This document shows, piece by piece, positions 46,863 to 54,428 of a stretch of 64,000 bases of DNA (position 1 is the first letter of the stretch; every line of letters begins with the position of its first letter). A program made the position numbers and the translations under genes. The notes under the pieces were generated by a model. The model made no database searches, was not told where the DNA came from, and worked only from the letters and a program-made list of their open reading frames with translations. The stretch comes from Mariaggregatimicrobium sp964498785 (GTDB lineage: Bacteria; Zhuqueibacterota; Zhuqueibacteria; Thermofontimicrobiales; Thiofontviventaceae): assembly GCA_964498785.1 (NCBI GenBank), contig CAZCJL010000009.1, positions 1 to 64,000 of the forward strand, read 5' to 3'.

Positions 46863-47598
46863 AAGCCCTCGTGAAATCGAACTCATTCGGAATAGCTGTC
46901 GAATATTGGTTACTACCTTTGAATTAGTTAGTACATTAATAAAACCTGGTGTGAAAACAATTGAAATTGATAACGCTGTAACAGAGTATATCCGTTCTCA
47001 AGGAGCACTCCCTGCGTTCAAAGGTTACCGGGGATTTCCTGCAAGCGTTTGTATTTCGATTGATGATCAAGTCGTACATGGAATACCCGGGGAAAGGCGA
47101 TTAGAAGCAGGGCAAATCGTGGGTATTGATATTGGTGTTCAGTTTGAAGAGTATTTTGGTGATGCCGCGAGGACCTTTGCGATTGGCGAAATTTCATCTG
47201 AAAAGCAAAAACTATTGACAACTACTGAACATGCGTTATCAAAAGGAATAGAAAAGGCAACTGAAGGAAATAGGCTTTCGGACATTTCGTACGCAATTCA
47301 GACACATGTCGAAAATGGTGGTTTTTCAGTTGTAAGAGATTTGGTAGGGCATGGTATCGGACAAAAATTGCATGAAGATCCGCAAGTTCCTAATTATGGC
47401 AAGCCAAATCATGGTCCGCAATTAAAAGAAGGTATGGTTTTAGCAATAGAACCGATGGTGAATGCAGGTGGCTATCAGGTTAGAACAGCAGATGATAACT
47501 GGACAATTTACACACAAGATGGATCACCATCTGCGCATTTTGAACATACCATTGTAGTCACAGCAGGTGAACCAGAAATATTAACTAATGGAAGATAA
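46849..47598 (+). CDS. map: Type I methionine aminopeptidase
   Basis: The 249-residue dimetal peptidase removes N-terminal Met. It starts at GTG within the adk end after CAGGAG. Metal ligands are visible: Asp in GIDIGV and GDAART, His in VGHGIG, Glu in AIEPMV and FEHTIVV. No N-terminal extension or zinc finger is present. Confidence 0.97.
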   Translation: MIIIKSPREIELIRNSCRILVTTFELVSTLIKPGVKTIEIDNAVTEYIRSQGALPAFKGYRGFPASVCISIDDQVVHGIPGERRLEAGQIVGIDIGVQFEEYFGDAARTFAIGEISSEKQKLLTTTEHALSKGIEKATEGNRLSDISYAIQTHVENGGFSVVRDLVGHGIGQKLHEDPQVPNYGKPNHGPQLKEGMVLAIEPMVNAGGYQVRTADDNWTIYTQDGSPSAHFEHTIVVTAGEPEILTNGR

Positions 47599-47619
47599 TT
47601 AACTTAAGAGAGATTTTTT

Positions 47620-47838
47620 ATGCCAAAGGAAGAACCAATAAAAGTTGATGGAACAATCATTGAGACTCTTCCGAATGCTTCATTTAAGGTAGAATTGGAA
47701 AATGGACATCAGGTATTAGCCCATATTTCTGGGAAGATGCGTATGCATTTTATAAAGATATTACCCGGCGACAAAGTAATGGTTGAATTATCTCCTTACG
47801 ATCTCAATCGGGGACGAATAACATACAGATATAAATAA
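47620..47838 (+). CDS. infA: Translation initiation factor IF-1
   Basis: The 72-residue OB-fold protein has the conserved ENGHQVLAHISGKMRMHFI and LSPYDLNRGRITYRYK. The adk-map-infA-rpmJ order is common in bacteria. Confidence 0.97.
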   Translation: MPKEEPIKVDGTIIETLPNASFKVELENGHQVLAHISGKMRMHFIKILPGDKVMVELSPYDLNRGRITYRYK

Positions 47839-47855
47839 GAAATTAGGTGAATAAA

Positions 47856-47969
47856 ATGAAAGTACGATCTTCTGTAAAAAAAATTTGCGATAACTGCAAA
47901 ATTATAAGAAGAAATGGTAAAGTAAGAGTTATATGCAAGAACGCACGTCACAAACAACGACAAGGTTAA
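47856..47969 (+). CDS. rpmJ: 50S ribosomal protein L36
   Basis: This 37-residue gene lies between infA and rpsM. The sequence MKVRSSVKKICDNCKII, with a later Cys and the ARHKQRQG end, is the zinc-binding C+ form. AGGTGA lies before the ATG. Confidence 0.95.
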   Translation: MKVRSSVKKICDNCKIIRRNGKVRVICKNARHKQRQG

Positions 47970-47985
47970 TTAATAGGAGGTAAAT

Positions 47986-48357
47986 TTGGCTCGAATTGCA
48001 GGTGTAGACCTTCCAAAAGATAAACGAGTTGAGATTGCATTAACATACATTTATGGGATAGGATCGTCTCGCTCAAGAAAAATTTTGGACAGGGCAAAAG
48101 TCAATCCTGATACACGAATAAAAGACTTGTCAAGTAGCGATATTGAACAAATCCGAACCATTTTAGGTGAATACAAAATAGAAGGATCATTACGAACCGA
48201 GATCGCCATGAACGTCAAAAGGTTAATGGATATCGGATGTTACCGTGGGTTGCGCCATCGAAGAGGCCTGCCCGTTCGTGGACAACGAACGCATACGAAC
48301 GCGAGAACTCGTTCTGGCAAGAGAAGAGCTGTTGGGATTAAGAAAAAAAGTAAATAA
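47986..48357 (+). CDS. rpsM: 30S ribosomal protein S13
   Basis: The 123-residue head protein starts at TTG eight bases after GGAGG. ARIAGVDLPKDKRVEIALTY and RGLPVRGQRTHTNARTRSG are conserved. It opens the alpha-operon part. Confidence 0.97.
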   Translation: MARIAGVDLPKDKRVEIALTYIYGIGSSRSRKILDRAKVNPDTRIKDLSSSDIEQIRTILGEYKIEGSLRTEIAMNVKRLMDIGCYRGLRHRRGLPVRGQRTHTNARTRSGKRRAVGIKKKSK

Positions 48358-48369
48358 TGGAGGTTGACT

Positions 48370-48759
48370 TTGGCTAATCCAAAAAGAAAAAGAATAAAAA
48401 AACGCGAAAAAGTTGAAGCAAATGGTGTTGCACATATAAAAGCAACATTTAATAATACAATTATTGCATTAACGGATAATTACGGAAATGTGATTTCATG
48501 GGCTTCTGCTGGACGTGTTGGTTTTAAAGGTTCTCGAAAGAGCACCCCTTTTGCTGCACAGTTAGCTGCTGAATCTGCGGTTAAAGAAGCGATGGAGTTA
48601 GGTTTACGAAGAGTTGAAGTTTTACTTAAAGGTCCGGGTTCGGGAAGAGAAGCAGCCGTTCGCTCGTTACAGGCCGCTGGTCTGGAAATTACAGCAATCA
48701 AAGACGTAACTCCAATCCCACATAATGGATGTAGACCACCGAAGAGACGTCGTGTATAA
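48370..48759 (+). CDS. rpsK: 30S ribosomal protein S11
   Basis: The 129-residue platform protein starts at TTG 48370, six bases after GGAGG; the in-frame TTG at 48364 abuts the site and is unlikely. HIKATFNNTIIALTD, SAGRVGFKGSRKSTPFAAQ and PHNGCRPPKRRRV are conserved. Confidence 0.95.
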   Translation: MANPKRKRIKKREKVEANGVAHIKATFNNTIIALTDNYGNVISWASAGRVGFKGSRKSTPFAAQLAAESAVKEAMELGLRRVEVLLKGPGSGREAAVRSLQAAGLEITAIKDVTPIPHNGCRPPKRRRV

Positions 48760-48774
48760 TTTGGAGGATAATTA

Positions 48775-49404
48775 ATGGCCAGATATATAGAAGCCAATTG
48801 TAAGTTATGTCGCAGGGAAGAACAAAAACTTTTCCTGAAAGGTACTAAATGCTATTCAAATAAATGTCCCTTTGAAAAAAGAGGGTACGCTCCCGGTCAG
48901 CATGGTCGATCAAGACGATTTAAAAAATCTGAGTATGGTGTTCAACTTAGAGAAAAGCAAAAAGTACGTCGTATTTATGGAATTCTGGAAAAACAATTTC
49001 ATAATTATTTTACCAGAGCTGAACGAGAGAAAGGAATTACAGGCGAAAACCTGTTAAAATTGTTAGAAAGACGATTAGACAATGTTGTTTATCGATTGGG
49101 ATTTGCATCATCACGAAAAACCGCTCGTCAACTTGTGAGACACAGACATTTTATGGTTAATGATCAATTGGTTGATATTCCCTCTTATTTAGTGCGAGTG
49201 GGGGATGTAATTAAAGTGATAGATAAAAGTAAAAAGCGGGAAGTTATTCACAGTGCAATGCGAAGGATTAAAGAAGGAAAACAGTTTCCCTGGCTAAATT
49301 TGGATAAAGCGAATATGACCGGTACTTTTGTGCAGATTCCAAATCGTGAAGAAATCCCAATCGAAGTAAATGAACAATTGATTGTAGAATTATATTCAAA
49401 ATAA
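48775..49404 (+). CDS. rpsD: 30S ribosomal protein S4
   Basis: The 209-residue assembly protein is of the zinc-binding C+ form: CKLC and two further cysteines (KCYSNKCPF) near the N-terminus. The S4 RNA-binding domain RRLDNVVYRLGFASSRKTAR follows. A perfect hairpin begins at its stop codon. Confidence 0.97.
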   Translation: MARYIEANCKLCRREEQKLFLKGTKCYSNKCPFEKRGYAPGQHGRSRRFKKSEYGVQLREKQKVRRIYGILEKQFHNYFTRAEREKGITGENLLKLLERRLDNVVYRLGFASSRKTARQLVRHRHFMVNDQLVDIPSYLVRVGDVIKVIDKSKKREVIHSAMRRIKEGKQFPWLNLDKANMTGTFVQIPNREEIPIEVNEQLIVELYSK

Positions 49405-49426
49405 AATTCAAATGTTTTTGAATTTT
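49403..49426 (+). promoter_or_regulatory. Perfect 10-bp hairpin between rpsD and rpoA
   Basis: AAAATTCAAA (49403-49412), loop TGTT, then TTTGAATTTT (49417-49426) starts within the rpsD stop codon and ends 21 bases before rpoA. The stem is AT-rich and the following T-run is short, so this may be a weak attenuator or an RNA-processing site. Confidence 0.45.
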
Positions 49427-49447
49427 GTATATTATTGAGGTGTGAAA

Positions 49448-50434
49448 ATGAATTGGCCATATTTACGCATGCCAGAGAGCATCGAGCTAGATGAATCGAC
49501 ATACACGAATAATTATGGAAAATTTATTGTTCAGCCGTTAGAGCGAGGATTCGGCACGACAATCGGAAATGCATTTCGCCGGGTTCTTCTATCTTCATTG
49601 TCAGGAGCTGCTATCACCATGATCCGTGTCGATTCTATTTTCCATGAACTTTCGATAATTCCTGGTGTAGTAGAAGATGTAGCGCAAATTATTTTAAATT
49701 TAAAAGAAGTTCGAATCAAGCTACTGAATAAAAAACCAGAAAAAATTACCCTTCATCTAAAGGGACCCAGAGAATTGGTTGCCCGAGATATTCAGAATGG
49801 TAATACTGATTTTGAAATTTTAAATCCTGATATCCATATCGCTACATTAAATGAAGATGCTGATTTCAATATTGAATTGCGAATCGGGCGCGGCAAAGGA
49901 TATGTCCCATCTGAAGAAAATAAAATGCCGGATCAGGCAATTGGTACTATTCCGATTGACGCCATTTTTTCTCCGGTACGTAAAGTTAGTTATGACGTCG
50001 AAAAAACAAGAGTCGGACAGCGTATTGATTATGAAAAACTAACACTGGAAATATGGACTGACGGCAGTATTACTCCGGATGATGCATTGACCTATGCTGG
50101 CAAAATTTTAAAAGATCATATTCAGCTCTTTATCAACTTTGATATCGAACCTGAAGAAGAAGAAACATCGGAAATCGATGAGGAAGTTTTGAGGATTCGT
50201 AAATTATTGAAAATGAGTGTCGATGAATTAGAACTTTCTGTACGATCCTATAACTGTCTGATGGCTGCAAATATTAAAACAATTTCGGACCTGGTAAAAC
50301 GAGATGAACAGGAGATGCTAAAATTTAGAAACTTCGGTCGAAAATCTCTAACCGAATTGACAAAAATTTTAGAGGAAAAAGGCCTGCATTTCGGTATGGA
50401 TGTGGATCGATATTTAAAGTCTGAAAATGATTAA
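49448..50434 (+). CDS. rpoA: DNA-directed RNA polymerase alpha subunit
   Basis: The 328-residue subunit has an N-terminal dimerisation domain (LERGFGTTIGNAFRRVLLSS) and a C-terminal DNA-binding domain (LELSVRSYNCLMAANIKTIS; RNFGRKSLTEL). I chose ATG 49448 after GAGGTG; the GTG at 49442 overlaps the site. Confidence 0.97.
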   Translation: MNWPYLRMPESIELDESTYTNNYGKFIVQPLERGFGTTIGNAFRRVLLSSLSGAAITMIRVDSIFHELSIIPGVVEDVAQIILNLKEVRIKLLNKKPEKITLHLKGPRELVARDIQNGNTDFEILNPDIHIATLNEDADFNIELRIGRGKGYVPSEENKMPDQAIGTIPIDAIFSPVRKVSYDVEKTRVGQRIDYEKLTLEIWTDGSITPDDALTYAGKILKDHIQLFINFDIEPEEEETSEIDEEVLRIRKLLKMSVDELELSVRSYNCLMAANIKTISDLVKRDEQEMLKFRNFGRKSLTELTKILEEKGLHFGMDVDRYLKSEND

Positions 50435-50452
50435 AATGAAGGATTTGTTATT

Positions 50453-50893
50453 ATGAGACACAGACGTTCTGGAAGGAAGTTAAATAGAACCACCAGTCAC
50501 CGGAAAGCGATGTTTGCTAATATGGTTACTTCGCTGGTTGAATATAAAAAAATTAAAACCACGCTGGCGAAGGCCAAAGAAGCACGAAGTGTTGTCGAGC
50601 GCTTGATCACTTTTGCAAAAAAAGGAGATTTAACCGCCAGAAGGCAGGTTCTTAAGATTATTCGTGATAAAGAAACAGTGAAAGTTCTGTTTGACGAAAT
50701 CGCCCCGCAATACAATGAAAGAAATGGTGGTTATACGAGAATTATTAAACTGGGACAGCGTGCCGGCGACGGAGCTTCCCTGGCTTTGTTGGAACTTGTT
50801 GGTTTTGAAGGTGTAAAAAAGGAAAAAAAGAAAGCGAAAGAGAAAGATAAGGAATCTGAAAAAGTAGCCGAACCTGAAACCAGTGAGGCATAA
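50453..50893 (+). CDS. rplQ: 50S ribosomal protein L17
   Basis: The 146-residue protein begins MRHRRSGRKLNRTTSHRKAM and ends in a charged Lys/Glu-rich tail of about 25 residues beyond the core. It closes the alpha operon, followed by a strong terminator. Confidence 0.96.
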   Translation: MRHRRSGRKLNRTTSHRKAMFANMVTSLVEYKKIKTTLAKAKEARSVVERLITFAKKGDLTARRQVLKIIRDKETVKVLFDEIAPQYNERNGGYTRIIKLGQRAGDGASLALLELVGFEGVKKEKKKAKEKDKESEKVAEPETSEA

Positions 50894-50918
50894 ACAGATA
50901 ATTTAGCTCGTAGATTTA

Positions 50919-50951
50919 AAAGACAATCTAAATATTTAGGTTGTCTTTTTT
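50919..50951 (+). terminator. Intrinsic terminator closing the ribosomal block
   Basis: AAAGACAATCTAAA (50919-50932) pairs with TTTAGGTTGTCTTT (50935-50948) over 14 positions including one wobble, followed by more T. It marks the border between the core genes and the exosortase locus. Confidence 0.9.
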
Positions 50952-51117
50952 CATTTGGCCCAAAGACATGTGAGATTCAATTAAATCCCTTCTTCTTAAA
51001 CATCAATGACAAAATTGTGCAATTAGAGAAATTATATTTCTTCATGAAAGCTCCAAAACAACCTCGTTGCTTGTATATAGATTATATTAGTTCGAATAAC
51101 TAAAATTAGAGTTCGCA

Positions 51118-51747
51118 ATGAGCGCTTATATTCTTCCGTTTGCAGCTTATATTAGTATTAGCCTTGTTGGAAATGTGTTTCCCAATGGAAATTTGTATAT
51201 CTATCCGATAAAAACGTTAATAGTTGGTTTGTTACTATTCTATTTTCGTAAAGAATATTCAGAACTTTTTAAGCGTGTAAAAAATAAATCACTTGTTCGT
51301 TCGATTGTCGTTGGCATTTTTGCCTTTATAATCTGGGTTGCTCTTGAGGGTTTATATCCGCAATTAGGATATTCAGAATTCAATCCGACTCTTGTGGAAT
51401 CAATGTTTTTTAAAATTATTTTGATCATTTTTCGGATAGTCGGCGCTGTTCTCATTGTCCCAGTTTTTGAAGAACTTTTCTGGCGTTCTTTCCTCGTCAG
51501 ATGGATTATTCGCTCTGATTTTAAAAACGTAAAAATTGGTGACTTCACTCCTTTTTCATTTATAATCACTTCCCTTTTATTTGGAATTGAACATCATCGA
51601 TGGTTGGTTGGAATATTGGTTGGCATTTTGTACAATTGGTTGCTTTTTCGCGAACGAAAGATTTTATTATGTGTGATAGCGCATGCAATTACAAATCTTT
51701 TATTGGCAATTTACGTTCTGATGACGATGCAATGGAGTTTTTGGTAA
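51118..51747 (+). CDS. CPBP-family membrane protease, exosortase-associated type
   Basis: The 209-residue protein has about six membrane helices. The CPBP/Rce1 signature is complete: EELFWR (Glu118, Glu119, Arg123), FGIEHH with His159, and IAHAITN with His189 and Asn193. It resembles the CAAX-protease-related proteins (TIGR03008 type) that accompany exosortases. Its position beside a PEP-CTERM gene and facing an exosortase operon supports that. The substrate is unknown; processing of the sorted protein's C-terminus or signal segment is a reasonable guess. Ribosome site weak. Confidence 0.78.
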   Translation: MSAYILPFAAYISISLVGNVFPNGNLYIYPIKTLIVGLLLFYFRKEYSELFKRVKNKSLVRSIVVGIFAFIIWVALEGLYPQLGYSEFNPTLVESMFFKIILIIFRIVGAVLIVPVFEELFWRSFLVRWIIRSDFKNVKIGDFTPFSFIITSLLFGIEHHRWLVGILVGILYNWLLFRERKILLCVIAHAITNLLLAIYVLMTMQWSFW

Positions 51748-51984
51748 AATTTAACTTGTCGGCTGTTAATAAATTATTAGAACGATGTCTTCTAATGAAA
51801 ATATTTTGTATTCTATTTTGTAATTAAAGGTAAAATAGTGTAAGGATACTGAACATTGTAATTTTATAATTATCATAATATTAAAAAAAATAATGAATTT
51901 TTGTGAGCGAATAAGACAAATAATTTAAATGAATATTTTTGATAAAAGCAAAAAGTGCATTTTAGGGTTTGTAACATATTGTTA

Positions 51985-52009
51985 TTTCATGATATTATAA
52001 AACATGAAA
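51985..52009. promoter_or_regulatory. Dyad upstream of the PEP-CTERM promoter
   Basis: TTTCATG (51985-51991) and CATGAAA (52003-52009) are inverted with an 11-base spacer. The pairing continues outward (TTA/TAA) with one skipped base. It lies about 13 bases upstream of the sigma-54-like element. It could bind an activator, though enhancer sites usually lie farther away. Confidence 0.35.
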
Positions 52010-52021
52010 ATAATAATTGAT

Positions 52022-52038
52022 TTGGTACGAATTTTGTA
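52022..52038 (+). promoter_or_regulatory. Sigma-54-like promoter candidate
   Basis: TTGGTACGAATTTTGTA matches the -24/-12 consensus TGGCACG-N4-TTGCW with correct spacing (ten bases between GG and the -12 G) and two C-to-T differences, one of them in the important -12 GC. A TATAAT (52037-52042) overlaps, without a well spaced -35 hexamer. Published work on Zoogloea links PEP-CTERM genes to RpoN and PrsK/PrsR, which makes this site plausible. Confidence 0.4.
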
Positions 52039-52109
52039 TAATATTAAGAAAAATTCAATTTAACAAAATTAAATAATTAGAACCTGAAATTTAAATGGGG
52101 GCAGATCAA

Positions 52110-52829
52110 ATGAAACGATTTTCTGTAGTATTTGTTGTTCTGATGGTGCTGAGCCTGGCTTATTCGGCAGTCTTTGCCAGTACTGTAACAATTAATTATA
52201 ATGGCGCATTAGATGGTACGTGGAAAAAAGTGAATATTGCCGGACAGAATAAAGATTGGTATACAGGTCTTTACAAGTTTACAGTCGATGGCGCGGCATG
52301 GAATAGCTATTGTATTGATCCTTTCACAGAAATACCATCACATTCCTGGCAGGCGAATGTATACGGCCCGGCAGATGTTGCAAGCGGACATGGAAAACTG
52401 TTCACTTATCCGGGAGGAGTCGGTACAGGTATCACAATTCAAAAATATCGTATGATTAACTACCTGTATAACACTTACGGGCTTTCAGCAGATCCGGGTC
52501 TAAAAAGTCAACGATCTGATTTAAGTTTGGCTTTCTGGGAAATTTCTTATGATTTTGATGGTACACCTACTTCGCTAGATCTTGCCACAGGGCAAGGTGA
52601 TTTCTACATCCGAAGCAATGATAGCTATGGTAGTGCCAATAGCTGGCTGGCCGAAGCCTGGAATTATCGTAATAGTTATGCGTTACCAACACTTTATACA
52701 CCAAATTCATTGAGTGCAAGCCAGGAAATTTTGGGGCGACCAGCACCTGTACCAGAACCAGGAACAATTTTACTATTAGGGAGCGGATTATTGGGACTTG
52801 CCGTAATTGCGCGCTTCAGAAGAAAATAA
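52110..52829 (+). CDS. PEP-CTERM protein with thioester-domain-like fold
   Basis: The 239-residue protein has a signal peptide (about 1-23) and a classical C-terminal sorting signal: VPEPGT at 214-219, a hydrophobic helix and RFRRK end. Exosortase is expected to cut near PEP and attach the protein to the surface or matrix. The mature part has one cysteine, Cys68 in SYCIDPF, and LSLAFWEISYD at 138-148. This spacing resembles bacterial thioester domains (CxD...QxAxW), but the Gln position is Ser139. ATG 52110 follows GGGGG at good distance; ATG 52095 is the alternative. A terminator follows. It is the only PEP-CTERM protein in the window. Confidence 0.85.
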   Translation: MKRFSVVFVVLMVLSLAYSAVFASTVTINYNGALDGTWKKVNIAGQNKDWYTGLYKFTVDGAAWNSYCIDPFTEIPSHSWQANVYGPADVASGHGKLFTYPGGVGTGITIQKYRMINYLYNTYGLSADPGLKSQRSDLSLAFWEISYDFDGTPTSLDLATGQGDFYIRSNDSYGSANSWLAEAWNYRNSYALPTLYTPNSLSASQEILGRPAPVPEPGTILLLGSGLLGLAVIARFRRK

Positions 52830-52859
52830 AAATTGTTTAAGCAATTATTATTAATTGAT

Positions 52860-52891
52860 AAAGGTAGAAGAAATTCTACCTTTTTTTTTAC
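52860..52891 (+). terminator. Intrinsic terminator after the PEP-CTERM gene
   Basis: AAAGGTAGAA (52860-52869), loop GAAA, then TTCTACCTTT (52874-52883) and a further T-run. It lies between convergent genes and may also slow the opposing exosortase transcript, although the T-run on that side is short. Confidence 0.88.
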
Positions 52892-52912
52892 AATGAGATT
52901 AACTAAACAACG

Positions 52913-53542
52913 TTAGAATGGTAGTATACGCTGAATTTGTGGATAAAAAGTTTGAACAAAATCAAAAATAATGTCATCGGCTTTTTTAACATTTCTGATA
53001 TTAATGCGTATAAAAGCAGCATCTGACGGCTTTCGTAACAACGAGCTAATGGCAAGATCAATTTTCAATTGATATTCGTTTCTGATAATGCCGTGTTGAG
53101 TACAAAACCAATAAACCATTATCTCTTCTTCTGTTTTCTGATTAATAACGAGTCGATTTGCTTCAAATTTAACAGGATCTGTAAATTTTAGTGATTTGGT
53201 TTGCTTTATATTCCAACCACTTCCGGGTAAGCAATGTTTGGGAGAATGTATCTGTTCCCCATATTTTTGATCGCGAAAATATGCCAAAAATATCCAGACG
53301 TGATCACCCTGTGAATTGACATATTTGCGCATAATTTCTTCATCTGATTTTAAAACATCTAATACCTTTGCTGAAAGAAAATTACGTTTTGTCATCTTCC
53401 AATCACCAGCCTCAATAGGAAAATTATCAAGATTGACCTTTTCTGAAGTAATAACGCGGTCGTATCTGACAATATTTACATATAGACCTGTGGAAATCAA
53501 GAATATCAATGAAATAAAGAATTCTTTATGTTTCATATTCAT
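52913..53542 (-). CDS. epsI: EpsI-type exosortase-associated protein
   Basis: The 209-residue protein has one N-terminal membrane segment and a periplasmic domain. HSPKHCLPGSGW is the family hallmark, along with DNFPIEAGDWK near the start. EpsI proteins are encoded beside or fused to exosortases and are thought to take part in exopolysaccharide production; the chemical role is not known. The start is uncertain: ATG 53542 or 53536, with a TTG at 53554. It follows the exosortase gene by 29 bases and ends the operon. Confidence 0.88.
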   Translation of the reverse strand: MNMKHKEFFISLIFLISTGLYVNIVRYDRVITSEKVNLDNFPIEAGDWKMTKRNFLSAKVLDVLKSDEEIMRKYVNSQGDHVWIFLAYFRDQKYGEQIHSPKHCLPGSGWNIKQTKSLKFTDPVKFEANRLVINQKTEEEIMVYWFCTQHGIIRNEYQLKIDLAISSLLRKPSDAAFIRINIRNVKKADDIIFDFVQTFYPQIQRILPF

Positions 53543-53571
53543 ATTTAAACTCAATTAATGTTAAGTTTTAC

Positions 53572-54393
53572 TTATTTGAAAATGCGCTTTAATAATAGCG
53601 CCGCGAAAGAAATAATAATTAATCCGATTAAGAATATGAGAAGACCGGATAACTCATGAAAAAACCCTTCTGCTAATTTGGGGCTAATTGCAATGGCAAT
53701 TAGTGCGGACATGAAAATTCGTCCGGCATTTGCCAGAATAGCGATTAAAGGTGTTAACATAACTAAAATGATACCAGGCAAGGGGCGTTTTATAATCATG
53801 TATGCAATTGCTGCCGCGAGGGCAGAGAGGGTCATTAAAGAGCGCAATCCGCTACATGCTTCAACAACTTCCAATGAATAATTTTGAAGATGGATAATAT
53901 TCCCTTGCAATATGAGCGGGATGCCAATGATTTTTAAAATGTGAGAAGCGATCTGTGAAGAATATAATTGAAGCGGGAAAGTGATATTATAATAAATGAT
54001 GTATGGTAATGGAACCATGAAAAATAAAAAAAGCAACGGGAACCAGATATTTTTTAAGACTTGTGTTCCTAAATTAAACATGACGATTCCAATAAGTACA
54101 ATGATAAATGAAAGTCGAACTGAAAAATATTCTGACGCGGCAGTCCCAAAAATGTAAAGCAGCAACCCCCCGGAGAGAATTACTAATCCCCAGTAGTTTT
54201 TATCAACAGTTAGCTTAATTAAGTCATCTCTTTTATCATAGATTAGATAGCCTGCTAAAAAGGGAATTAAAAATCCATGAGAATAATTGGCATCCGAATA
54301 CCAGGAATCGATTAATCCTTTGATAATGGGGAAATACAGGATTATTGTAATACCGATTAAAATACTAAATTGAATATATTTTGTTTTTTTCAT
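53572..54393 (-). CDS. Exosortase (PEP-CTERM sorting transpeptidase)
   Basis: The 273-residue protein has about eight membrane helices. Catalytic residues of the family are in place: Cys180 in VVEACSGLRSL, Arg225 in ANAGRIF and His246 in FHELSG. It recognises PEP-CTERM tails such as that of the protein at 52110 and cleaves them in the membrane. EpsI is a separate gene here. The neighbouring amidotransferase suggests an XrtA-like system, but the subtype needs a profile search. Confidence 0.93.
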   Translation of the reverse strand: MKKTKYIQFSILIGITIILYFPIIKGLIDSWYSDANYSHGFLIPFLAGYLIYDKRDDLIKLTVDKNYWGLVILSGGLLLYIFGTAASEYFSVRLSFIIVLIGIVMFNLGTQVLKNIWFPLLFLFFMVPLPYIIYYNITFPLQLYSSQIASHILKIIGIPLILQGNIIHLQNYSLEVVEACSGLRSLMTLSALAAAIAYMIIKRPLPGIILVMLTPLIAILANAGRIFMSALIAIAISPKLAEGFFHELSGLLIFLIGLIIISFAALLLKRIFK

Positions 54394-54428
54394 TTGCAGA
54401 TAAGTTTCAAATTAGGTTAGTGTTTTTA

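Larger units (their letters stand above)
51748..52109. other. Gap upstream of the PEP-CTERM gene
   Basis: The stretch is very AT-rich and without a gene. It contains the dyad at 51985-52009 and the sigma-54-like element at 52022-52038, both listed separately. No terminator was seen after the protease gene. Confidence 0.5.

Noticed and set aside
51600..51827. 75-codon frame after the CPBP protease gene
   Set aside because: Its first two thirds overlap the protease gene in another frame and the rest is low-complexity.
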